The notes: generated by a model not told the origin, from the sequence alone. A stretch of 64,000 bases of DNA from CAXXOZ01 sp963676435 (GCA_963676435.2 CAXXOZ010000018.1:1-64000); one strand, 5' to 3'; numbered from the stretch's first letter, positions 9,376 through 17,465 are shown. A program made the numbers and translations.

Positions 9376-9388
9376 GAAAGGAGATTGT

Positions 9389-9760
9389 ATGGAAATAGGA
9401 GCCGCGTTGAAATATTACCGAAGAATTGGGAATTTAACACAAACTCAAATAGCAGAAAAAGCAGATATTAATGAAAAATATTATGGAGAGTTAGAAAGAA
9501 ATGAATCTAGTCCTACAATCAGCAAGTTGGATTTAATCTGCCATGCATTAGGTGTTCATATGCAGCAAATAGTTAATTATTCACCATTAAAGGAATTTAT
9601 AGTTACTGGTATGCAAGAAAAAGATTTAGAACGTGAAGCTTATTTTTATTGCAATTGCTGCGGAACGGAATTTAGTAGTAGGTTATATATACCGGAATGT
9701 CCGGTATGTGGGTGCAGTTATGATGATGATGAAGACTATATAGAAAGATATGTTCTTTAG
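9389..9760 (+). CDS. XRE-family controller protein with C-terminal zinc ribbon
   Basis: This 123-residue protein is probably the controller (C protein) of the adjacent RM system. Residues 1-62 form an XRE-type HTH (LTQTQIAEKADINEKYYGELERNESSP). Residues 84-110 form a zinc ribbon with CxxC at 88-91 (CNCC) and at 104-107 (CPVC), ending in an acidic tail YDDDEDY. Classic C proteins are about 80 residues and lack the ribbon. The start is ATG 9389 behind AAAGGAG; the longer GTG start at 9374 would begin inside the palindrome and is rejected. The gene is divergent from the nuclease. Confidence 0.8.
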   Translation: MEIGAALKYYRRIGNLTQTQIAEKADINEKYYGELERNESSPTISKLDLICHALGVHMQQIVNYSPLKEFIVTGMQEKDLEREAYFYCNCCGTEFSSRLYIPECPVCGCSYDDDEDYIERYVL

Positions 9761-9926
9761 TTAAAATCTGATTCTATTTTGATTCTAAAATTTCTCCATG
9801 CCACAAGAAAAATAAAATAATACACGGAATTCAGCACTTTAAAAACACTGAGAAGAAACAAATGTATCTGTAAAATGATTCTAAGCGCTGAGTTTGAATA
9901 AAGAAAACCGTACATATAATCTATTT

Positions 9927-9965
9927 AATGGCAGATAGTCTTTTTGATTATCTGTCATTATTTAT
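9927..9965 (+). terminator. Hairpin after the controller gene, possible terminator
   Basis: AATGGCAGATA can pair with TATCTGTCATT with one G-T pair around an 11-base loop, followed by a moderately T-rich tail. The rest of 9761-10017 shows no reading frame I can support, apart from the half-operator copy at 9907-9918. Confidence 0.45.
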
Positions 9966-10017
9966 ATTCTCTAGAGTTATTAAAGATTTAATAAATAATG
10001 TAGACTTGTAAGTAAAA

Positions 10018-10097
10018 TACACCTAACTATAATTAATACACCTAATATATAGAAATATTTAGGCGAAAATACACCTAAATCACTTGAAATACACCTA
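10018..10097. promoter_or_regulatory. Four direct repeats of TACACCTA upstream of fic (operator-like array)
   Basis: TACACCTA occurs at 10018-10025, 10037-10044, 10070-10077 and 10090-10097, always preceded by A/T bases. The start-to-start distances are 19, 33 and 20 bases. The reverse-orientation relatives TTAGGCG (about 10059) and TTAGGGG (about 10112) flank the array. The array ends about 45 bases ahead of the fic start and is most simply an operator for a DNA-binding protein, possibly the winged-helix tail of the Fic protein itself. Confidence 0.6.
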
Positions 10098-10142
10098 TTA
10101 AGATGATAAAATTAGGGGTAAGTGAAAAGGGGGGGTAGGCGA

Positions 10143-11189
10143 ATGAGAGAATTTAATTATTCAAAATTAAAATATAATCATTGGGACTCTGAAATTCTTG
10201 GACTTGTGGCGCAAATACATGAGTATAAGGGACGACAGGAATTATACCTTAGGCAAAAACCTCAAGCATTGGATAAATTAATCCAGCTTGCAAAAATACA
10301 GAGTACGGAAGCCTCTAATAAAATTGAGGGTATTGTAACCACCAGTAAAAGAGTGAGAGACCTTTTTGCTCAGAAAACTACTCCTCAAAACAGAGATGAA
10401 GAGGAAATTATAGGTTATAGAGATGTGCTTAATACCATTCATATGAATTATGAATATATTCCTGTTCGTGGGAATTTAATTCTACAGTTACATAGAGATT
10501 TATATCAATATTCAGAGAAGAATATTGCAGGAAAATTTAAGAACACACAAAATGTTATTGCTGCAAATCATACTGACGGAACAAGTGAGATTATATTTAC
10601 TCCCTTGGCGCCATATGAGACTCCGGAAGCAATAAATGCCATTTGTGAAAGCTTTAATCAGGTAGTAGATTCTTATGAAGTGGATCCGCTTGTGCTGATT
10701 CCAATTTTTATAAATGATTTTTTGTGTATACATCCATTTAATGATGGAAATGGTAGGATGAGTCGATTGCTTACGACTTTGTTGCTGTATAGACAGGGAT
10801 ATGTTGTAGGTAAATATATCAGTCTAGAGAGCAAAATCGAGAAAACCAAAGAGAATTATTATGAAGTTCTTAGAGTTAGTGGCCTGAGATGGCATGAGGG
10901 AGAAAATGATTCTACTCCATTTGTAAAGTACATTCTGGGTATTATCTTATCGGCTTATAGAGAGTTTGAAAGCAGAGTAGATTTGTTCGATGAAAAGCTT
11001 TCAGTAATAGAACTGGTACGAAGAGCAACTGAGGAAAAAATAGGTAAGTTTACAAAAAGTGATATGATGGAATTAGTGCCAACTGCATCAAGAGCTTCTA
11101 TAGAAAATTCGCTTAAAGTTCTTGTTGAAGAAGGTTTGCTTGAAAGACATGGACAGGGTAAGGCAACATTCTATGTAAAAAATGTATAA
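10143..11189 (+). CDS. Fic-domain AMP-transferase-like protein with C-terminal winged helix
   Basis: Fic enzymes transfer AMP or related groups to protein hydroxyls. The 348-residue protein has an N-terminal Fic_N region with the inhibitory helix motif SNKIEG (residues 58-63, matching (S/T)xxxE(G/N)), the catalytic loop HPFNDGNGRMSR with His197, and a C-terminal winged helix (KSDMMELVPTASRASIENSLKVLVEEGLLE). It is thus a self-inhibited class II Fic protein. The start is ATG 10143 with AGGGGGGG upstream; GTG 10122 is possible but its ribosome site is worse. The DNA-binding tail suggests autoregulation through the repeat array in front. Confidence 0.88.
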   Translation: MREFNYSKLKYNHWDSEILGLVAQIHEYKGRQELYLRQKPQALDKLIQLAKIQSTEASNKIEGIVTTSKRVRDLFAQKTTPQNRDEEEIIGYRDVLNTIHMNYEYIPVRGNLILQLHRDLYQYSEKNIAGKFKNTQNVIAANHTDGTSEIIFTPLAPYETPEAINAICESFNQVVDSYEVDPLVLIPIFINDFLCIHPFNDGNGRMSRLLTTLLLYRQGYVVGKYISLESKIEKTKENYYEVLRVSGLRWHEGENDSTPFVKYILGIILSAYREFESRVDLFDEKLSVIELVRRATEEKIGKFTKSDMMELVPTASRASIENSLKVLVEEGLLERHGQGKATFYVKNV

Positions 11190-11246
11190 AACAAGTAAAA
11201 ACCTGGAGGAATTTGAGGCTTAAAAAGAAGAAATTCTTAAAATTGT

Positions 11247-11334
11247 ATCACCGAACCAAGTTTTAAGGTGATTAAACAGATAAAATTTGAACCAATAATT
11301 GACAAAAAGCAAATAAACAGATAAAATATTATCC
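11247..11334 (+). promoter_or_regulatory. hipB promoter with operator-like repeats
   Basis: TTGACA at 11299-11304 and TAAAAT at 11322-11327 are separated by 17 bases. The hipB ATG at 11335 is only seven bases past the -10, so the transcript probably starts at or next to the ATG. An inverted repeat ATCACC/GGTGAT (11247-11252 and 11267-11272) and two 13-bp direct repeats AAACAGATAAAAT (11274-11286 and 11315-11327, the second covering the -10) are good candidates for HipB binding. Confidence 0.6.
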
Positions 11335-11613
11335 ATGAACAACTTTGAATTTTTAAAATCGCCAAATAATATCAATATTGAAATTGCTAAAAGAGTAAGT
11401 GCTAGGAGAAAGGAGAATAATATCACACAGGAGCAACTTAGTGTGAAATCAGATGTTAGCTATGGCTCAATTAAAAGATTTGAGAGAACTGGCGAAATAT
11501 CATTATCCTCACTTATAAAAATTGCATTTGCATTGGGAATGGAGAATGATTTTGATTTATTATTTTCTAAGAAAGGATATTCATCCATTCAGGAGGTGAT
11601 TGATGAACAGTAA
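11335..11613 (+). CDS. hipB: HipB-like XRE antitoxin/repressor
   Basis: The 92-residue protein has an XRE HTH over about 17-75 (RVSARRKENNITQEQLSVKSDVSYGSIKRFERTGEISLSSLIKIAFALG), the typical HipB layout. It overlaps hipA by 11 bases. HipB proteins neutralise HipA kinase and repress their own operon. No ribosome site precedes the ATG, and the promoter lies almost on top of it, suggesting leaderless translation. With hipA split by an IS, the antitoxin is now probably an orphan regulator. Confidence 0.85.
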   Translation: MNNFEFLKSPNNINIEIAKRVSARRKENNITQEQLSVKSDVSYGSIKRFERTGEISLSSLIKIAFALGMENDFDLLFSKKGYSSIQEVIDEQ

Positions 11614-12319
11614 GAAACAGTTAGAAGTATATATAAATCAAAAGCATGTAGGAACATTGGCAGAAACCAGGGACCATTTGGTTGCATTCGAATATAGTGA
11701 TGCGTGGATAAGAGTAGGATTTTCTATTAGCCCTGCTTCCCTGCCACTTCGTAAGGGTGTTTTTGTTCCTAAAAAGTATGACCCGTTTGATGGGTTGTTT
11801 GGTGTATTTGCAGATAGTCTTCCGGATGGTTGGGGGAGACTTTTAGTGGACCGGTTATTATTGAAAAATCATGTTAACCCAGCAAGTCTTAGTGCGCTTA
11901 CAAGGCTGGCAATTGTCGGAAATAGCGGAATGGGTGCTTTGGAATATAAGCCTTCAAATGAAATGAAAGCTGAAATAAAAGGAATGCCACTGGATGAACT
12001 TGCAGTGGCATGCAGGGAAATGTTTGATACAGAGCATTCAGAGAACTTAGAGGAACTGTTTCGCATGGGTGGTTCTTCTGGTGGGGCAAGGCCAAAAGTG
12101 AATTATAGGATTGAAGGGGCAGAATGGATTGTGAAGTTTCCTTCTTCTATTGATAGAAAGAATATTGGTAGAGAAGAATATGATTATTCTGTTTGCGCAA
12201 AGAAATGTCAAATACCTATGACAGAAACAAGGCTTCTGCCTTCAAAGTTTTGTGAAGGATATTTTGCAACAAAGCGGTTTGATAGAGAAGGTAGTCAGAA
12301 AATCCACATGGTGTTATAA
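11603..12319 (+). pseudogene. hipA: HipA kinase toxin, 5' fragment cut by IS21
   Basis: This is the N-terminal about 238 residues of a HipA family Ser/Thr kinase toxin. It includes the N1 domain and FDGLFGVFADSLPDGWG, the phosphate-binding/autophosphorylated loop SSGGARPK, and WIVKFPSS with the ATP-site lysine, ending at KRFDREGSQKIHMV where IS21 sequence starts. The ATG at 11603 has AGGAGGTG just ahead; a TTG at 11600 is ignored. The catalytic Asp region lies in the 3' fragment after the IS, so this product cannot be an active kinase. Confidence 0.9.
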
Positions 12320-12351
12320 ATGTCAACTTAATTTTCCTCAAAAGTGTGCAT

Positions 12352-13116
12352 TTAAGATTCCTCACTTTTTGGTATTAATAGTTTCATTTTATCTTTAATT
12401 CTATATGAGTTTCCTGTTATATTAAATAAATATGATAAGTGTAAAATTCTATCTAATATTGCCTTTGTAATCATTTCATCATGTCCTAAAATACTTGGCC
12501 ATTTTTCAAATGATATATTACTCGTAAATATAGTAGATCTTTTGGAATATCTCATATCTATTAGCTGAAAAAATAACTTTGCTTCAAGTGGAGATATTTC
12601 ATTAAATCCCACTTCATCTATAATCAGAAGCTTGTATTTAAAATACAACTTTAGTTTCTTTTCTAAAGCATTTTCTTCATAGGCCTTTTTTAGGTTCATT
12701 ATTAACCTTGAGAATTTAATGAAATATACACTGTTTCTTTTTATTGCAACTTCATATCCAATAGCTATAGCAAGATGGGTTTTTCCGACTCCTGGATTTC
12801 CTATAAACACAATATTTGTTGCCTGTTCATAAAAAGATGATTTTACAATATCCCTTATCTTTTCTTCTTTTATGGATGGTTGAAAGCTAAAATCATAATC
12901 ATCTAAAGTTCTTACAAATGGAAATGCTGCAACTTTTACATTATATAGCTTGTTGTTTTCTTCTTTTGCCTCCACCTCTTTATTTAAGATCTTATATATT
13001 CCTTTTAATTCTGTGCTTGATACTTCATCGTTTAAATGCAATTCTTTTAAATATCCATGTGCAGATTTGAGCTTTAAATATACAAGTTGTTCTAAAACAT
13101 CATTGATCATTGTCAT
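12352..13116 (-). CDS. istB: IS21-family helper ATPase IstB (copy 2)
   Basis: The 254-residue AAA+ protein has Walker A GNPGVGKTHLA near 106, Walker B LLIIDEVGFNEI near 165, and the TSNISFEKW segment. It overlaps istA by 17 bases. It follows the layout of the IstB at 4.2-4.9 kb but with extensive differences, and the frame is complete. Confidence 0.92.
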   Translation of the reverse strand: MTMINDVLEQLVYLKLKSAHGYLKELHLNDEVSSTELKGIYKILNKEVEAKEENNKLYNVKVAAFPFVRTLDDYDFSFQPSIKEEKIRDIVKSSFYEQATNIVFIGNPGVGKTHLAIAIGYEVAIKRNSVYFIKFSRLIMNLKKAYEENALEKKLKLYFKYKLLIIDEVGFNEISPLEAKLFFQLIDMRYSKRSTIFTSNISFEKWPSILGHDEMITKAILDRILHLSYLFNITGNSYRIKDKMKLLIPKSEES

Positions 13117-14374
13117 ATCTAATATTCTCCATTTCTTTTAAAATAAGTTCATTGTTATTTTCTATATAGCCATTTTTTGATATAGATTTTGGATAATTAA
13201 GTTCGTGTTCAGGTAAAATATTTATAACTTTTTTTGAAATAGTGTGCACAGCAATAATTTTATTGTTATAATACATTTGAAGTTTATTATCAGTGATAAT
13301 CAGATTCATTTTTGAACCTATAAATCTTTTTGGTACGGAATACTTTCTGGATTTATAAGATACTAATGATTCATTTGATACATCTACTTCATGGATTAAG
13401 AGATGATACTTTTCTCGAACTCTTCTGGCAGGAAGATTGGAAAGTTCATCTTTTTCCTTTTTAAACAAAAATATTCTTGGAAGTAGTGTTGCCTGTGATA
13501 TGCTTTCATTATCTTCTTTATTAATAATTGCTAACTTTTCATGCACTTCATATAAGTCTGTATACTGACCATTATAGTTTTCTAACTGAGAAGGCTTTTT
13601 ATTTTGAGTTTCAGTCTTACCTTTTGTTTGTGGCCTGTAAGGCATACAAGGTCTACATTTGATGTTGTAATCCTTTAAGAATTCTACAAACTTAGAATTC
13701 AATACAGCATCAGAACCACTAAAGGTTCTTGGCTTATCAACAAGACATTTAATGTTGTCTATAACCAGTTCTTTAGGAACACCTCCTAATTCTTCAAAAG
13801 CCTCTGCAAGGAATGATACAACTGTTTCATATTTTGTATCTAATACAACTTTTCTAACATTATACCTTGAAAATCCAAGTGTTAATGTAGCAATATTTAC
13901 CTTTTGTACATCTCCATTTTTATAAATGATCTTAACTTTTTCTTTTAAGTCGAACTGAGCCTGAATACCAGGCTTTGTCTCAAAGCGTTCTGTAAATGTT
14001 TGTGATTTCTTCTTGGTAAAAAGTTTATTTAAATAATGGTCATTTCTAATATATCTATTTAAGGTAGATCTGGAACATGAAACATTATGTTCGCGTTTTA
14101 AATAGTTGTATAAATGGTCAATATAATCAAAAGATCTTCGTTCATCAGTCAAAAGATTTATAATTACATCTCTATAATCATCTAAATATCTTTTCCTTTT
14201 TCTGGACTTGCTGGGAAGTTCACCACTTAAATATTTTCTTATAGTTTTTCTGTCCTTTCCTAATTCTCTTGAAATTTTTGAAATATTCAATTTTAAGTCT
14301 CCATTCAAATATGATTTTTTAAACATATGAAGATCAGCTGCTTCATTAATCAAAGTTAGTAAAATATCTGTCAT
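13100..14374 (-). CDS. istA: IS21-family transposase IstA (copy 2)
   Basis: The 424-residue DDE transposase has an N-terminal HTH (LNISKISRELGKDRKTIRKYLSG), a core with FDLKEK and LVIDNIKCLVD carrying the Asp residues, KGKTETQNK carrying the Glu, and a C-terminal SYKSRKYSVPKRF segment. The open frame extends further upstream past the IS border, but ATG 14374, 106 bases inside the right end, matches the family N-terminus (MTDILLTLINEAADLHMFKKSY) and is the sensible start. The gene is intact. Confidence 0.9.
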   Translation of the reverse strand: MTDILLTLINEAADLHMFKKSYLNGDLKLNISKISRELGKDRKTIRKYLSGELPSKSRKRKRYLDDYRDVIINLLTDERRSFDYIDHLYNYLKREHNVSCSRSTLNRYIRNDHYLNKLFTKKKSQTFTERFETKPGIQAQFDLKEKVKIIYKNGDVQKVNIATLTLGFSRYNVRKVVLDTKYETVVSFLAEAFEELGGVPKELVIDNIKCLVDKPRTFSGSDAVLNSKFVEFLKDYNIKCRPCMPYRPQTKGKTETQNKKPSQLENYNGQYTDLYEVHEKLAIINKEDNESISQATLLPRIFLFKKEKDELSNLPARRVREKYHLLIHEVDVSNESLVSYKSRKYSVPKRFIGSKMNLIITDNKLQMYYNNKIIAVHTISKKVINILPEHELNYPKSISKNGYIENNNELILKEMENIRYDNDQ

Positions 14375-14480
14375 ATAATCACCTCTAGAGGCGATTATAT
14401 CAAAAAAGTACCCTTTTATATGCACAGAACTGGGGATTCTTACGTGCACACTTTTGGGTACTTTTATATTAACATTTATA

Positions 14481-14886
14481 GGTGTCAGTGAGCGGATTAT
14501 TAGAGACATCACATCGGATTCCTAATCTTGATTATAATATTTTGATGCAGTTAACGTTAAAAATGACACACAGCTACGAAGAAATAGAGCAGCTTTTTAG
14601 ATGGATGTGCTTCAATGTATTTGCACACAATAGAGACGATCATTCGAAGAATTTTTCCTTTTTATATACGGCCGAAGGCTGGAAGCTGTCACCTGCATAT
14701 GATCTGACTTATAGCAGCTCAATTGGCGGAGAACATGCTACGACAGTAAATGGTAACGGAAGTAATCCGGGGATGCTTGAAATTTTGAAAGTTGCAAAAA
14801 ATGTAAAACTGGATGAGAAGAAAGCACAAAAGATTGCTAATGAGATTAGAGAGAATGTCAATGAGGATTTGAAGATGTATTTATAA
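14481..14886 (+). pseudogene. hipA: HipA kinase toxin, 3' fragment after IS21
   Basis: This fragment continues the hipA text from SVSGLLETSHRIPNLDYN. It contains the kinase catalytic segment HNRDDHSKNFSF and the metal-binding AYDLTYS, both hallmarks of HipA, and ends with the usual C-terminal helix. It has no start or ribosome site of its own beyond chance and would not be active alone. Joined to the 5' fragment at the GGTGT duplication it gives a normal-sized HipA of about 370 residues. Confidence 0.9.
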
Positions 14887-15119
14887 TAACTAAAGAAATA
14901 CTCGTCACGCACTTAACATTTTAAGAAACCTGCAAAACTTATGCCTCAGTATTTGATGTCCGTGAAAACGCTCCAAATAGAATGCTGTTACATTGATTTA
15001 TTATCAGGGACTTCAAAATAAATTGATGCAGATTATTTATTTTCAACTATGCAAATGATGGCAAGAAGACATTCGAAAAAACTTCAAAGAAAAGAATTTA
15101 TGAATCCATAAGAAAGTTT
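14887..15119. other. Gene-free spacer after hipA
   Basis: I see only short open frames without ribosome sites and no family text. No tRNA, repeat or promoter stands out. It may be decayed coding sequence, but nothing supports a specific origin. Confidence 0.5.
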
Positions 15120-15163
15120 AAATGAAATGCGGCTAAATTCGAAAATAGCCGCATTTCGTTTAA
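15120..15163. terminator. Strong terminator hairpin
   Basis: AAATGAAATGCGGCTA pairs with TAGCCGCATTTCGTTT around a ten-base loop, with A- and T-rich flanks on both sides. It separates the hip locus from the abiE locus. Confidence 0.75.
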
Positions 15164-15218
15164 AAACATTTGTTTAATTATTGTTTATTGGGTATAATAA
15201 GAATAGGAGGTGTATGAA

Positions 15219-15806
15219 ATGAAAAAAGAAATTCTTATACCGGATAATCAAAAAATAATATCAACAGAAGAACTTAAAAATTGGGGATTTACGTATTATA
15301 AAATAAATAAATTAGTTGATGAAGGAAAACTCATAAAATTAAATAAAAAGAACTACGAAAATGCAAACTTTAAGGGCGAAGACTTGGATTTCTATTTTGT
15401 TCATGCATATGCACCAACGGGAGTAGTATGTTTGATGAGTGCGGCAGTATTTTATAATCTTACAAAATATAGACCTGATTCTATAGATGTGGCAGTAAGT
15501 AAGAATAAAAATGTGACAACTTTACCTGTTTGGCACTCTTTTAATCTGTATTATTTTGATAAAAAAAGATTTCAAACAGGAGTACAAATCATAAAAGAAG
15601 GACCAAATCAATTTCAGATCTATGATATTGAGAAGACAGTAGTAGATATTGTTTACTATCGAAATAAAATTGGTATTGAAGAAACAAAAGAAATATTAAT
15701 GAATTACCTAAATAGAAATGACCGGGATATAAATAAACTATATCGCTATGCAGGACAGTTAAAGTGTAGTGATATATTGAGAACATATTTGGAGGTGCTT
15801 GTATGA
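15219..15806 (+). CDS. abiEi: AbiEi-like antitoxin of a type IV toxin-antitoxin system
   Basis: The 195-residue protein has an N-terminal winged helix (ISTEELKNWGFTYYKINKLVDEGKLIKLNKKNY), followed by the AbiEi domain text (YAPTGVVCLMSAAVFYNLTKY..DSIDVAV, YDIEKTVVDIVYYRNKIG). Such proteins repress their operon and counter the AbiEii nucleotidyltransferase toxin. The start at ATG 15219 follows AGGAGG; an earlier GTG overlaps that ribosome site. It overlaps the toxin gene by four bases (ATGA). The toxin is broken, so the antitoxin is now an orphan. Confidence 0.85.
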   Translation: MKKEILIPDNQKIISTEELKNWGFTYYKINKLVDEGKLIKLNKKNYENANFKGEDLDFYFVHAYAPTGVVCLMSAAVFYNLTKYRPDSIDVAVSKNKNVTTLPVWHSFNLYYFDKKRFQTGVQIIKEGPNQFQIYDIEKTVVDIVYYRNKIGIEETKEILMNYLNRNDRDINKLYRYAGQLKCSDILRTYLEVLV

Positions 15807-16699
15807 TAAATGCAGAATTAGTAAAAGCTAAGCTGAAAAATCAAGTATCGAAGAGAGGCCATATATTACAAGAGGAGCTGACTGCATATGGTTTAGAAAG
15901 AACTATATATAGAATTTCAATTTCTGAGCATTTTGATAAGTTTACCCTAAAGGGTGGCATATAATTATATGCATTATTTGATGGAAATTTTACAAGAGCT
16001 ACTACTGGTATAGATTTATTAGCTCAAAAAATCAGTAATGAAGTAGAGAATATAAAGAAGACATTTAAAGAAATTTTTTTGATAAAAGTGGATGATGCGT
16101 TGCGTTATGATATAGATTCATTAGAGGTTCGTTCTATAACTGAATTAAAAGCTTATCACGGAGTGAAGGTTTCGATTGTGGCTTATTTAGACAGAACCAG
16201 GATTCTAATATCTATAGATATTGGATTTGGGGACATTGTATATCCAGAACGTGTACTTATGGATTTTCCAACCGTACTTGATATGGAAGCTCCTAAAATA
16301 TATGCCTATTCTTTAAATTCTGTAATTGCAGAAAAGTTTGAAGCAATTGTGTCACTAGGTTATGCTAATAGTAGGTACAAAGATTTCTATGATATTTATA
16401 TTTTGTGTAATAATTATGACTTCGATGGGAACGATCTAAAGATTGCGCTGGAAGAAACATTTCATAATAGACAAACAGGATTTAACGATATTGTAGTTTT
16501 TTAGAAGGGGTTTGCTGAGGATTCAATTAGGAAAAGTCGATGGAATTATTTTGTTAAAAAGAAAAAAGCAATGGTATCGGTGGATTTTGGGACAGTAGTA
16601 GATCGTATAAAAGCTTTTTTACTGCCAATAGTTGAAAAAATTACAGATAATGTTGAGATGAATAATCAGTGGGAATCACAGAACAAAAGTTGGAATTAA
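15803..16699 (+). pseudogene. abiEii: AbiEii-like nucleotidyltransferase toxin, interrupted by two in-frame stops
   Basis: One reading frame runs from ATG 15803 to TAA 16697 and matches the AbiEii/AbiGii toxin layout. It begins INAELVKAKLKNQVSKRGHILQEELTAYGLER, continues FDKFTLKGGI-stop-LYALF...RATTGIDLL (the nucleotidyltransferase GG...DID-like motif), and ends with the C-terminal KDFYDIYIL and FAEDSIRKSRWNYFVKKKKA. It is interrupted by TAA at 15962, in a place where a leucine is expected (TTA to TAA by one change), and by TAG at 16502. The frame is otherwise preserved, so the loss is recent or selected by toxicity. Confidence 0.82.
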
Positions 16700-16740
16700 T
16701 AAAAATAAGATAATTAAAATGCTTAGTTAGGAGTATAATT

Positions 16741-17436
16741 ATGAAAAAAATATTTGAAAATTTCTCAAGCGTGATATTATTCGACTGTGAAACTACCGGC
16801 TTGAATGCAAACACCTGTCAGATTATAGAGCTAGCAGCGATAAAAGTAGGAATAGATCCTGACGGAAATATTATTAACCAAAAAGTAATGGATGATTTTA
16901 TATCCCTACCTAAAGGAAAAAATCTTCCTCCTAAAATTGTAGAACTAACTGGAATTACAGATGAAATACTTTTATCAGAGGGAATCGATGAAAGTCTTGC
17001 AGCAAGTCATTTTATGGAAATGGTTGAAGGAGATGCATTACTAATTGCTCATAATGCTCAGTTTGATGCAAATTTTCTACGAAAATTACTAAGTAAATAT
17101 AACATGCCTTCAGACTTTAGTTATGTTGACACAATGACTGTATATAAAGACAGAAGAGCATATCCTCATAGATTAATGAATGCAATTATGGAATATGGAT
17201 TATCTGATAAAGTACAAAATAGTCATCGCGCAATAGATGATGTTCTAGCATTACTAGAAGTATTAAAATGTATGCATGATGAAAGACCAGATATACATTC
17301 TTATATAAATATATTTGGATATAATCCTAAGTATGGAGTTTCAGGATCAGAAGTGCCTGGTATAAAATATGCGCCACAAAGATTTAATAATTTTATGACA
17401 AATCCTAATTCAACCCTTCCAGCGCAAATTAGATAA
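16741..17436 (+). CDS. DnaQ-like 3'-5' exonuclease (DEDDh)
   Basis: The 231-residue protein shows the three exonuclease motifs: ExoI VILFDCETTGL near residue 12, ExoII LLIAHNAQFDANFL near 104, and ExoIII HRAIDDVLALLEVL near 163 with the DEDDh histidine. This domain proofreads in Pol III epsilon, but as a free-standing protein its role may be repair or RNA/DNA trimming. AGGAG precedes the ATG. It follows the abiE remnants and converges with the next gene. No BRCT or UvrC-like domain is attached. Confidence 0.85.
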   Translation: MKKIFENFSSVILFDCETTGLNANTCQIIELAAIKVGIDPDGNIINQKVMDDFISLPKGKNLPPKIVELTGITDEILLSEGIDESLAASHFMEMVEGDALLIAHNAQFDANFLRKLLSKYNMPSDFSYVDTMTVYKDRRAYPHRLMNAIMEYGLSDKVQNSHRAIDDVLALLEVLKCMHDERPDIHSYINIFGYNPKYGVSGSEVPGIKYAPQRFNNFMTNPNSTLPAQIR

Positions 17437-17465
17437 AAATAAAACTTACAAGAATCCACCGAATA

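Larger units (their letters stand above)
12315..14480. mobile_element. IS21-family insertion sequence (copy 2) inside hipA
   Basis: This 2166-bp element is flanked by a perfect 5-bp target duplication GGTGT (12310-12314 and 14481-14485). Both tips read TATAAATGT inward, and a second shared block AAAAGTGTGCA lies about 25 bases further in. Removing the element and one duplication copy restores the hipA reading frame (HMV-SVSG). It carries istB and istA on the minus strand. The proteins clearly differ from those of copy 1, so two separate IS21 lineages entered this island. Confidence 0.92.

Noticed and set aside
10018..10097. TACACCTA repeats as a CRISPR array
   Set aside because: The repeat is only 8 bp, there are four copies with unequal spacing, and no cas genes are present in the window.
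13100..14512. Longer istA reading frame starting at 14512
   Set aside because: The extra 46 codons cross the IS border into hipA; the family N-terminus and a ribosome site support ATG 14374.
15962..16504. In-frame TAA/TAG of abiEii as recoding (readthrough or special amino acid)
   Set aside because: The two stops differ in type, no recoding structure is evident, and TAA at a leucine position is best explained by point mutation.
4121..16700. Prophage or integrative conjugative element
   Set aside because: No integrase, capsid, portal, relaxase or replication genes are seen; only insertion sequences and defence genes are present.
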